Shown: positions 37,243-49,800 of the stretch, piece by piece | Layout of the letters: every line of letters begins with the position of its first letter | Numbering within the stretch: position 1 is the stretch's first letter | Source: Alviniconcha marisindica | Lineage: Eukaryota; Mollusca; Gastropoda; Provannidae | Assembly: GCA_018857735.1 (NCBI GenBank) | Contig: JABMCL010001511.1 | Span: 236,001 to 300,000 of the forward strand | Direction of reading: 5' to 3' | DNA: 64,000 nucleotides | Position numbers and translations under genes: made by a program | The notes under the pieces: generated by a model | The model's database searches: none | The model's input: only the letters and a program-made list of their open reading frames with translations | What the model was told of the DNA's origin: nothing

Positions 37243-37860
37243 AAGGACTAGTAATCACATGCAAATATGATATATACAGGAGGACTAGTAATCACCTGCA
37301 AATATGATATATACAGGAGGACTAGTAATCACCTGCAAATATGATATATACAGGAGGACTAGTAATCACCTACAAACTAATATATACAATTGTGTGTGTT
37401 AATATACACACTGAGAAGGACTAGTAATCACCTACAAATATACTGATACAAAATGACTAGTAATCACCTACTCATATACACAATACTGATACTACTAAAA
37501 AGAAGGACTAGTAATCACCTACAAATATGATATATACAGAAGGGCTAGTAATCACCTACATATATGATATATACAGAAGGGCTAGTAATCACCTACATAT
37601 TATGATATATACAGAAGGGCTAGTAATCACCTACGAATATCATATATATATACAGAAGGGCTAGCAATCACCTACAAATATGATATATACAGGAGGGCTA
37701 GTAATCACCTACACTGAAATGTGATATACAGGGCTAGTAATCACCTACAAATATGATATATACAGGACTAGTAATCACCCACTAAAATTAATATCATATA
37801 CAGAAGGACTAGTAAACACTACAAATATGACATATACAGAATGACTAATAATATTTGTAG
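37243..37860. repeat. ~38-bp tandem array, centre of the foldback element
   Basis: About sixteen units based on ggactagtaatcacctac followed by an atatgatatatacag-like part. Unit length varies between roughly 30 and 60. Confidence 0.85.
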
Positions 37861-38267
37861 GTATTGTTAGTCCTTCTGTTTTCATTTTCCAGTCTCGCTT
37901 TCGATCCTGTGCCCCCGCCCGTTACCTGATTCATTAGCAACGGTCTGATGTCAATACACAACTCACATTCGAGTTTGATCTCCTCGACCTGCCATGACCT
38001 AGCTCATTAACATGGCTCCAGGTCAACAATGTGCCTAATCTCGATTTCTATTTCGTGACCTGTCATGACCTGTCTCGGTCATTAAGACTGTGCTGGCCCA
38101 TGGTCTGTCAGTGTCGGCAGAGGCGTTGTTAGTGTCACGAGTGTGTGACAAACAGAGGCTATAGCCGGACTGACCAAGATTCCGGCACAGGCCTTCATCG
38201 AGCAGACAGACACTGAGAGGAGAAAAGGAAGAGAGTTTGATATCTGTCTCTGTCTGTCTTTCACCTC

Positions 38268-38840
<573 letters not shown>

Positions 38841-39656
38841 ATGAAACAGCCGCTACGTAGCAGCTGGCATGTACAAATCAACCAGAAAGCTTGCAGAAGA
38901 GATGTATTTTTAACTTAGCTTTGAAACTTTGCCAGAGGGAGGGCGAAGCCGCATGAATGAGTTAATCGTCGCCTCAGCTGGTCTAAATTATAAAAAAAAA
39001 AACTAAAAAACTAAAAACTAAAAAAAACTGAATAAAAGAAGAAGAAGAAGAAGAAGAAGAAGAAGAAGAAGAAGAAGATGTTTGTGAACAGTTGTTTTTC
39101 CCTAATTTTATGCATGTTTCATACATCGTCGCCTCCACGAACGTTTTTTCCTCTTCAGTTTCGGTGGTGCCATTTTTGTATTGATAGCGTAGGAGCTGGT
39201 CCGGCCACCAAACTCAGACTTCCTGTTTCATGCAAGGGGGCGTGGCAGGCCATCTGGCCCTCGCTCGCGGACTCGATGCGTACGCGTGCAGAATCTCAGA
39301 ACTGCGTACAATTTCTCAGCGACTGAGTGAGACATTAGATCCGAACCGCTGAGGCTGTAGCAGCACTGCTGTGAGTGGAGCTGGGTGTTTCCATCTATAA
39401 CAGTTTTCACCCTAGTAAGCAAGAACGTACGAATCTGCCGCCCCCCTCCTCCAACAGGTAGCAGATATCGAAACAACAACAGAAAAGATGGCGTGGAGCG
39501 CATATGGTCTTCCCCGAGCGCGTCGATACCATCTTGAACTGAGCTGAACGCCGAACTGGGTAGAGGTTCTTACTAGTAGTAGACTCCTACTCCGAATGAA
39601 CTGAACTCACGTCCTACGGCCGCTTCCGACAATCGAAAACGAGGCTGGATTTTAGC

Positions 39657-40802
39657 ATGGCGGCCACACAGAGAAGCGAGGAGACGAAGCCGAAAAAACG
39701 CAGAAGTTCGCGCAGACACTGCTGTGTGCCAGGATGCACAAACGACAACAGACTGTACATTCTAGAGCGCAAATTATCTTTCCATCGGTTCCCGAAGGAC
39801 GAAGCGGTGAGGAAGCAATGGATCTGGAAGATTCGACGCGACGAAGGCCTAAAGGTAAACACAGTGTAATTCTGCTAATAGACTGAGGCTTTCCTACTAT
39901 ACTAGTACTGTTACTTACTTCAACAGCATGTAGCCAGGTTCACAGGGAACGTTGCTGGCTCGACAGTAGAGCGTGTCGTTTTAGCTTTTGAAGTGGTTGC
40001 TGTGTTAACGTTTTCACTCTTTACAATTACATTGACACAATTATAATGATTGTGATGTAATAACTAATATACATACACGTACAAGTACTGTACATTGGGA
40101 AAGCCAGGGTAGGGGGTGGGATCTTTTGATTATGATGTAATAGGGGGTGAGGTCTTGTGTTCAGCTGCTCAGACTATGCTACTAAATACTGCAGAATGCT
40201 TTCAGGGATGTTGATTCCAGTTCAAAGAGAGTGTGGACAGAATGAGTTGAAAAGCACTGGATGAGTTAGTCTCACTTGGGACAGTCATTGTGCTTCTCTT
40301 GTCCTCTGCTACTGTGGTAGAACAGCTGTCTGTTGGAGGTGTTCATGACATACTATCACTATCACTATGTTGTCAATTTTGTCTAGCATAGTCCCAAACT
40401 CCAAGCATTGGTTTACGACATTCTTCCTTCAGCCACTGCCGTTGTTGATTATGCCATAGGTCTCGAAAAACACATTCAACGAAACAGATTTTTGATGATG
40501 CTCAAATGGCAGGAAGTTTGTGACAGACAACTCAAGTTATATCAGGTGTTTGTTTTATAACTGACCATGTTGCTTACACCAGCGCAAATAAAACCAAAAT
40601 CATTTGAATCGAGGCTGTAGGTTGCTGCTTTAACCTTGGGCTCAGGGGTGCAGTTCCAGAAGTTTGGTCGCAAGAATCCCAAGTTCTGCTTTGTTACCTT
40701 TTCACTGCTACTACTTCATAGTACTTGTAGTCTACTACTAACTCTTTGAAAGCTGATAGAGGGGCACACATTATATTTCAGGTGGTGTACATGCTTGGCT
40801 GG

Positions 40803-40868
<66 letters not shown>

Positions 40869-43800
40869 GTGTGTGTGTGCGCATGCATGCATGCGTGTGA
40901 GATACACTGATAATACCAGTACTGGATTTAAATGTAAATGTGTGTGTTTGTGGGTGGGTGGGTGTGGGTGGATGTGGGTGTTGGTGTACGTGTGTGGGTG
41001 TTACACTGGTAGTACCAGTACTGAAATGTAAATTTATGCAGAAATGTCCATGGCTTGTCATATATATATATATACATATATGAGTTATTCAATCAAAATG
41101 GACTGCAGAGATTCTCTGGTTGTATGGCCTATACCACTACTACTACTAGTACTACTACAAAAACTACTAGTACTAGTAGTATTACATCTTTTAAAGCTGT
41201 ACTGTAAACCTTCCTCTTCTCACAGTATTTCTGCCCCAACTAATATCAATACCCAGTTTCTGCTACGGTCAGTGTGCATGTGTGTGTGTGTGTGCGTGGG
41301 TGTGTGCGTGCGTCTGTGCATGCATGCGTGTGTGTTTCCATATAATACTTTATGTGAATTGTTTCGGTAGGAATGTGCACTACATGTGGATATAATTTTG
41401 TATTGAGGTTAGTATGTATCATGTGAGCACTCAGGGCGTCGATGAGTGCATGATAAATGTACGTTATTATTATTATTACTACTAATATAGTATACTGACA
41501 CAATGCTCATTTTGGCAAGCTGTTCCATAGGAATGGAAGTGCTGAGACTGTTTTCAATGATGTGGGTGCATGTACATTAGTGTACAACTGTTTCACCTGT
41601 AGTACAGGGTCACCACCCAAAAACAACAACAATGACAACAACAAACAAACAAACAAACAAACAAACAAACAAACAAGCCATCCACAAAAATGCTAATAAT
41701 TATCTTTTAGTTCTACACGTTTTCTGCGAATCACTTCATATTTGGTGCACATTTACTTCAGTTTGTGCATGATCATTTCACAAAGCTTCCAGTTTGTAGG
41801 TCAGATAGTCAGACTTTTATGTTCTCTCCTGTGGAGCTGTTTCACCTGTGTACGACTTTTTCACATTATATATATAATACATGTTCATGTACAACTATTT
41901 CAGGTAACAGCTGGCACTGCTGTCTGCAGTGACCACTTTCTTCCATCCGACTTCAAGAGGTCCTTAACGGGAATCAAACGGGATCTCAAGAAAGGAGCAG
42001 TACCTACAGTGTTCACTTTTCCTGATGGCAGGCCAGAGAATAAAAGGAAAATGCGCTGGCAGAGAACACGAACGTGAGTTCAGGAAGAGATTCATATGCG
42101 CTGTTTGATTTTTTTTAGATTATAGCATTAGAATTGGGTTGGGGGGGGGGGGGGGGGGGGGGGGAATTATATGCCACCATTTTTAAGGCTTTTAACCCCA
42201 TCACTGCCCAAGCCTGTAAAATTTCCAGGCTGAAAAAGTGCCAGCGCATGCCTGCAAACAGTATTTTGTCCAGGTTCTGTAACAAATCTACTTTCAGTTC
42301 TTTGCATTTTGATGCAAACCTTTTTGCATGTAATGCGCAAACAAAAACAAAAAGCTTCAGGATTTGAAATTTCAATCTTTTATTGGTCATTTTCAAGTGA
42401 CATGGCAGTGAACGGGTTAAACTCAAACTGGTCAAAGTCTGTGAAAAATGAATAAATTGACTGAGGCCTTTGAAAGGTTTTGATTTTTCACATTTCCACT
42501 CAGAACTGAACTAAACCTATTGTTATTTTATTCTTGTTTTCTTTTGGCAGATCTATAATATTATAAATATATATATTTAATATGTTTGTTACTACTGTTG
42601 TTGTTGCTTGTGACATATTATATATATATATTATGCATTGTTTGTCAGACTTCTTCATTCTGATGTTATAATTTGATTAGCTTTTCATATATATATATAT
42701 ATTCATGTTGTCTACAGTATGTATGTTTGTTTTATATGCATGTATAACTGTGTACCTTTCGGTGTACAAATTGACAATAAACAGATTATTTTGTAATTTA
42801 AAAAAGAAGAAGATTTTAAGCACCATATTGTGCCAGTTCAGGCACATACGTTAATTTGACAGACATCAAGAAAGACACAATGCAGCTGGCTGGCATACTG
42901 GCTCTCAGTGTTTCTTCGTTCTGTGGAGCAGGGATAGAGCAGTAGTTGGAGAATTGCCATTGGACTCATGACAGAAAGGCTGAGGGTTTGAGTCCCAGCA
43001 GGGGCAGCAGGATAATTTTCTTCTCCAGGGTCAGCTTTCTGTGCTGACTCTCATTTTAGTATCCATTCCACACTGGTATTACTGCAGCTGCACATATATA
43101 AACGATCTTTGTCATTCTGCCAAAAGTGCAGATGGTGGGTTACACCTATGCACACATCATCATGCACCCTGTGTATGTGGCTTCAAATGAAGTGACACTG
43201 TAATCTGGTGCATGGTTGTATGGTGTACACAGAATGTGCTACTGCGATGGCAGCAGATTCACGTGGCACCAGCCATGTACAACCAAATAGCATTGTAAGT
43301 ACACCACTTTGGTGGACATCGAAGAATGCGCTATAAAAAGCAACAGTCACTTATTCAGAATTGCATATGACAAGAGTGCAGTGAGTCTGCTCAAGTGTGG
43401 AAAATAGTGCTATATGAAAGCGATCAACAGCAACAACTCCTGTCAGCCTTAATCTGGATTTTCATTCTGTTGTGCGGTACCAAAGTCCCCTCTGCAGAAA
43501 ACTCTTAGTCTTAGTCAGAATACAGCTTTGACTGCTTTACTTACTGTCAGGAATTATGTGGCAAGAAAATATGCACACACAAAAACAAACAAAAACAAAC
43601 AAACAAAAAATGATAATAATAAGTAAAACAAAATCCCTGTTTACTTGTGGTTTGGTTTCACCTTGACCATCAGTCAGTCGTGTGAGTCAAATCTGTCTTT
43701 ATTCCCTCTAAAGTAAAACATGGGTCACTGGGTGTGGCACATACATACTCACCAAAAAAATGGTTACAAATACAAGAAAATCAAAACACTCTGATGTTTT

Positions 43801-46800
43801 GACAAACATGCCTTCATCAGGGGAAGAACATACATATAACTAACTAATACTTACACAGAAGAAAGACAGGAAAAAGAAGGAGAAGAAACGGACCAGTAGA
43901 AGACAGGCAGAACAGACTGAAAATGAAAGGGAAGTAACAATGTATAAAAGATTCGCAATCGTCTGGCCATGGAAGGTAAAGAATCCATCAAGAAAGATTC
44001 GTGATTTTCAGTGGGGCACGCACGGATAGGGGCTAAGTACACATGCTAGTGTGTTTAAATGACCAGTCTCAGTTTTAGGCAGGCTACATTTCCACTTGAA
44101 CCCGCTAGTTTACAAGCGTGGCAGCAAAAACGAAAGTAGCACCCGCAAATATACGACGTCACAGATAGCTGCGTTGTTTGTCGACAAAATACGCGTATTG
44201 CCATGCAAGATGGCTGCTGATCCGTTTTTAGTAAAGTATCTCGCTGACAAACGCGCCCGGCAGAGGAGGCTGACCAAAGAACGCCAAAAGCGACACCGTG
44301 AGAAAATGATCAACATAGGGGATCAGAGACCTAGGTGGAAAGAAATGATGGGACTGCTCAGGATTGATAACGATCGCGATATGGCACAGTATCTGCTGGA
44401 CAGGTACTGAGGTAGACTACTCGGAGGAGCTAAGCTGTGTTTATTTTAGTTTTTTGAGAAGCACATGGGTCTTCGAGTTCACCTGGTATTTTGTGCATCA
44501 TGGTACATACACCGGCATGCACATATACACCATCACATACACACGTTCATTCATAGAAGTACTCGTAAACAGCATATTTGCAACGATCATTGCTTCCTTT
44601 GAAAGAAAAATGGCCGCCATTGCAGACTACGCCACACCGAATCAATAAGCGAGAATGTTCAAAAGCGTGCAAATTACATGTGAAACCGCCTGAAGCAAGA
44701 ACCCAGCTCCTAAACCTTTCATTTGTCTTGTAAATAAATAACTATTGATGTTTGTGCCCCCAGCCTGTTTTATACTACGATTTTTAACTAAACATTCATG
44801 AGCCATTGAATTTAAGGGACATAATCTGGCTCTCAACTGTATGACTTGAATACTGGTTTGGTTGAACATGTTTCACTATTTTCATAGTAGTATTATATAA
44901 TAATTAATAGCTTATAATAAATATTAAAACTAATAATATTCGGTGATGCCAACGTTATGTGTTCTCTTTTTTTTTTTTTTTTTTTTTATTGCTGATAATA
45001 TTTTCCATCTCAATGTACATTGTGTGTGTTATAAATATTATGCTTGTTCAGCACTTTGAGCCGCAGGGTAGATGCTTTACAAATTTCCATTGTTATTATA
45101 AAGGTTAAGTATTAATAAAATTTAAATTCAGTGATAAAATTACTTAGGTTTTGGGTAGTGCTTTGGTGATGGAAGAAATAGAAATACTGAATCGGTTGAT
45201 CAAAGTCAATTGTTTTTGTACATACTTAGTCATGTTAATTGCTATTGTTACTGGACATATAATTTACATCACTCAGCTTGAAATTTAAAACAACCAATTT
45301 CAACCGGTCCGTGTTTTCAGAGTGTTTTATTACTTTTAACGTTTAGTTTTATCATAATGTCAGTTTATGGTCGGTTCCAGTGACAATGTATTGCTGATAC
45401 TGAGGTAGCTCAGCTAGGTATGCATAGTAGTAGTGTTAGTATTTTATTACTATAGTATTAGTTTTACTTTTACTTTTAGTACTGAAGTACTGGTCAGTAG
45501 GGCAGGGCAAAATGCCAGCTGTTTATTTGATACCCTAAGCCCTCCACCCCCAACCACAATTGCACAGATAACACACACGCACGCACACATGCACGCACGC
45601 ACGCACACACACACACACACACATGCCACACACACATACAACGACATACACACACACACACACACTAATAATAATACAAAACAGTAACACCACCACCAGC
45701 AGACAATGACCACAACAGAAAAATACAATGACAGCAAATGATGCCTGCATGATTTCACGAGACTGAGACTTAGTGAGAGTACTTAACAGCAGACATTGGG
45801 CTGGTACTACCACTACCACGTACCATTTGCAGATTGTTCAACTTCAAGACAAGATCCAAACACATAAAAGGTTTAAAAGAACGCTTATTTATTCAATTAC
45901 TATGAATCGTATGATACAGACACACAATCTGCAACTTCTTGTTTGAGATTTTTGTTCAAGACCAGTTAAACTTAAAGTCTAGCACAGTTGCAGATTTGTG
46001 AATGTTTACCTGGGTGTAATTCACCTCATTTGTAATGTGCAGGGTATCTTGTTCAAGATCTCGGCTGGCATCAGACTGCAGCAGTGATGGGACTGAAATC
46101 TACTCCAGGTCCAGATCCAGATCTGGAACTAGATCCAGATCCAGATCCAGAGAAGAGTCGTGTGACGATGAGCCGTCAGTTGGCATAGATGTTGCTGAAG
46201 AGCTGCCAGTCTTTTTTCAGACACAGGATCCACCTGAAGGTCAGCACCTACAGTAGAGTGATTATGTGTCTGAAGGGGTGCTTGTCCATCTGTTTCTGCA
46301 GAAGTCAGAAGAAAAACAAAGAGGGGAAGAAAAACAACAACAGGAGAGTGTAGAAACTAGAAAAAAAAAGAAGAAGAAAAACTTCTGTATTAGTCTATTA
46401 ATCCATTAGTCCTGGATATGAAGTTGAGCATTGTGTGCTGGAACTCTGTCACAAGATCAGATGATATAGTGTTTAAGCAAGGTATGTTCGAATATCTGCA
46501 TTATGGTATAATGGTATTGGTAAGCCACAAATGGGGTTGGCACATTTTGACCAGCTGCAATAACCCTGACATTTTTTGGAAAGTAATGACTAATGGGAGT
46601 GTGGAGTGTGATATATTAATCAACAGAAAATTTTCATTTTGAGTGCAAATTGACACAGCTTGTTTGTATTTAATTTAGTTGCTTCTTTGCCTTTTTTTCT
46701 CTTCTGATGTGTTTAAGTGTGGTTGTGTGTGTGGTGGTCTGTGTGTGTGTATGGTTGTGTATAGTGTGTGTGTGTGTGTGTGTGTGTGCGTGTGTATAGT

Positions 46801-49800
46801 GTGTGTGCGTGTGTATGGTTGTGTATAGTGTGTGTGTGTGCGGTTGTGTATAGTGTGTGTGCATGTGTATGGTTGTGTATAGTGTGTGTGTGTGTCAGTG
46901 TGTGCGTGTGGTTGTGTATAGTGTGTGTGCGTGTGTATGGTTGTGTATAGTGTGTGTAGTTTGTGGTTTAGGGGTGGATTTTCTCGTCAGTTTGTCATCA
47001 TGCAATAAAACCTGACAAAAGGCCTTCTGAGAGACTGGCATACCTCTCTGTTATTGTTTACTTGGTTCAATGATTATTTCTTCTTTAACCTCACACCAGA
47101 AGCCACCCTTCCTTTAGATCATTGATTTTTGGGGTGAAGTTTTAGGGCAGTAGTTCATCAGGATCCCTGTCTATCCTTGAGATCTGTTTGTTGCTTAACG
47201 TTTCATACTTGTCACATGGGTTACAGATAACCAAGCTCCACCAACCAGCTCCTCTGAAGTCACTGTCGACACCAAACCTCCTCAACCAATGAAAGACAGC
47301 CAGATGCATGTCCAGCCAATGAGAGACAGCAAGACACATGTCCAGCCAGTGAGAGACAGCGAGATACGTGTGCACATCAAGTGTGAGCCAGTGACAGATG
47401 CCGAGGAAGAGGTCACCCTTGGCATGAAGTCGGATGCGGGTGCGCCCCACACAGAAGCTTTGACAGACGTGCAAGTGATGAGCAAGTCGTACTTACGGTT
47501 GTCTTCTCACAGTGGAAGGAAGCTGGACACATCATGCGGGTCCAGCTCAAAGCCCTGTTGCGGCAGCGAAAAGGACAACTCTCTGTGTAGCTCAAAATCA
47601 AACTTCACAGGCGCTGACAGTGTGAGTTGGCCCAAGTCTGCGCCAGTGTCTGATTCCGAGTTTTGCATCCACTTCAAGTCTGAACCGGTTTCAGACAGTG
47701 AGACGAATGAAGATGCTCCGTCTGAGCCAGTGACAGCCAAATATGGTAATGGAGAATCTGATTCAATCATCCGTGCTTCAACGTATTGTTGGTGACTGAT
47801 TGAAACCTTGCAACTCAAAATTTCAGGGGATGGGGGAAAGCAAACGGGTTTTGAAAAGTCAGCATTAATCCGAATACATTAATTTTTCTGAATGGTGATC
47901 TTTTCAGATTTATGAATGATATTATTATGCTAATATTGTTTGTGGAAAAAATGTCAGTTTTTGAAAAGTCAGCATTTATCCAGACACTCATTTTTTTTTT
48001 TTAGAATGGTGATCTGTTTTGATTCATGAATGTTATCATAAATATTGTTTATGGGGGAAATATGTCTGTAACAGCTACTTTCTGTTAAAACAGCTGAGTT
48101 GTATTTATTGTTTTTTCAGGACACAATTGGTGTAAAGTGATAACTTGCAAGGTTTTGAACTTGTCTGTGTGGCAGTGTACGAGTACTCTAGGCCTCGATC
48201 TGTTTTGGATTGTTTGACAACATGCAGTGTCATTTTAGCTAGTGCATCTGTGGAAACAGGAAACTGGGATGTTCATGGAAGTTGCATAAATAAATTAGGT
48301 CTTCAAAAGTGCCCTGGATTCCCCCTCACCAGCTTTTTGTTTATGAGGTATTAATAAGCCACCAATGATACGCGGATCGATCTGATATTAAAACCTGGAA
48401 GACTGACAGCCATGCCATTGGTATGTTTGCTGTTGCCAGTGTAGGTGGGACTGATGTACATAACAAGCCAGAATCAAATTCAGAGACGGGGTCAGGGGCA
48501 GAGTTTTCAAAACCTTGAAACAGAAGCAGACAGACTGTTCTAAACAACTCTGATCCAATCGCAAAACGTAACTGGAAGATAGGAGACTGATGGATGATGA
48601 CAGTTTCACTTTTAGCTACAGTGAGTTACAGTGCGTGAATATACTTATATATGGTAATACTACTAATACTAGTAATATTGAATTTATACATAGCGCAGTG
48701 TCCGGGAGCCCTTTCACAAAACTACGTTGCACATGCACTGACATAGGGCAGCAGGGATAGCTCAGTGGTTAGAGCATCGGACTTGCGATCGAAAGGTCCC
48801 AGGTTCAAGTCCTGGCAGGAGCGGTGGGAGAATTTTCTTCTCCAGGGTCAACTTCCTGTGCTGACTCTTATTTTGGTATCCGTTCCACCCCCTTGTTATG
48901 CAGTAGCACGTAAAAGATCCTGGTCATTCTGCCGAAAGTGCAGGTGGCAGGTTACAGCTAAATGCACATACACCCTACCTATGTGGCTTTGAATGAAGTG
49001 ACACTGTAACATGGTGTGTGGTTGAATGGTGTACACAGAACGTGCGCCAAAACTGCAGCATTTCACGTGGCACCAGCCATGCAACACCCAAAGAGCGCTA
49101 TCACTATCGGTACACCATTTCTGTGGATATTAATAATACGCGCTATAAAAGGATACAGTCACTCATTCAGAATCACATGCCAATGTGCGCAGTGAGTCTG
49201 TTCGAGAGCAGAGAATAGTACTATATAAAAGCTATGAATAATAGCTAAGGTTCGGGTTGCAAGTTAACAACAGGTAAAATAAAACCTTCGCAAAATGTTA
49301 CTTGAAGAGCAGGTCACTCCAGGTGCATTCTTGTTGATAGCTTGTACCCAGAATGGGCCAGAAGCTATTTTGATATCAAGTTATTTTTAACACGTGACAC
49401 AGATTCACATAGATGCTGCAGTTTGAGGAAATGGAATTCTTAAAAGTTAAAAAGGCCCTCCCTAACTGAAGGACCAGAGAATGATATTGTATGCAAATAT
49501 TTCTGTTATTTGTAGTTTTGAGTTGGACAAACATCACTGTCAGAAAAAGGTCATACCAGTAGTAGTATCCATCTTGTCTCTTGTTTGCTGCCTGTTTTAA
49601 GTTGTATAAAGTAAGCTTTGTATCTATAGTCGGTGTGCTTGTATGTGCAGGTGCCTGTGTGTGTGTATGTATGTGCGCGCGTGTGTGTGCGTGTGTGCGC
49701 ATGCGTGCACAAAAGTCTCAATGGACAAGATTTTGCGCTTTATAATTTTATTATTATTAATTGTTTATTACACCTTCATGCACCAGTCAACAGAGAGCAC

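Larger units (their letters stand above)
36742..38188. mobile_element. Foldback-type DNA transposon with long inverted repeats
   Basis: Left arm 36742 to about 37255 and right arm about 37855 to 38188 are inverted copies. Ends read tgccggaatcttggtcag, and inner blocks such as ctggagccatgttaatgagc and gctttcgatcc occur in both. The centre (37243-37860) is a tandem array of about 16 units with actagtaatcaccta. The left arm is longer because a SINE B copy sits in it. No transposase frame is visible. Confidence 0.8.

Noticed and set aside
48750..48830. Possible tRNA gene
   Set aside because: Good A and B boxes, but it is the head of a repeated SINE with at least three collinear copies and lacks an acceptor-stem 3' half.
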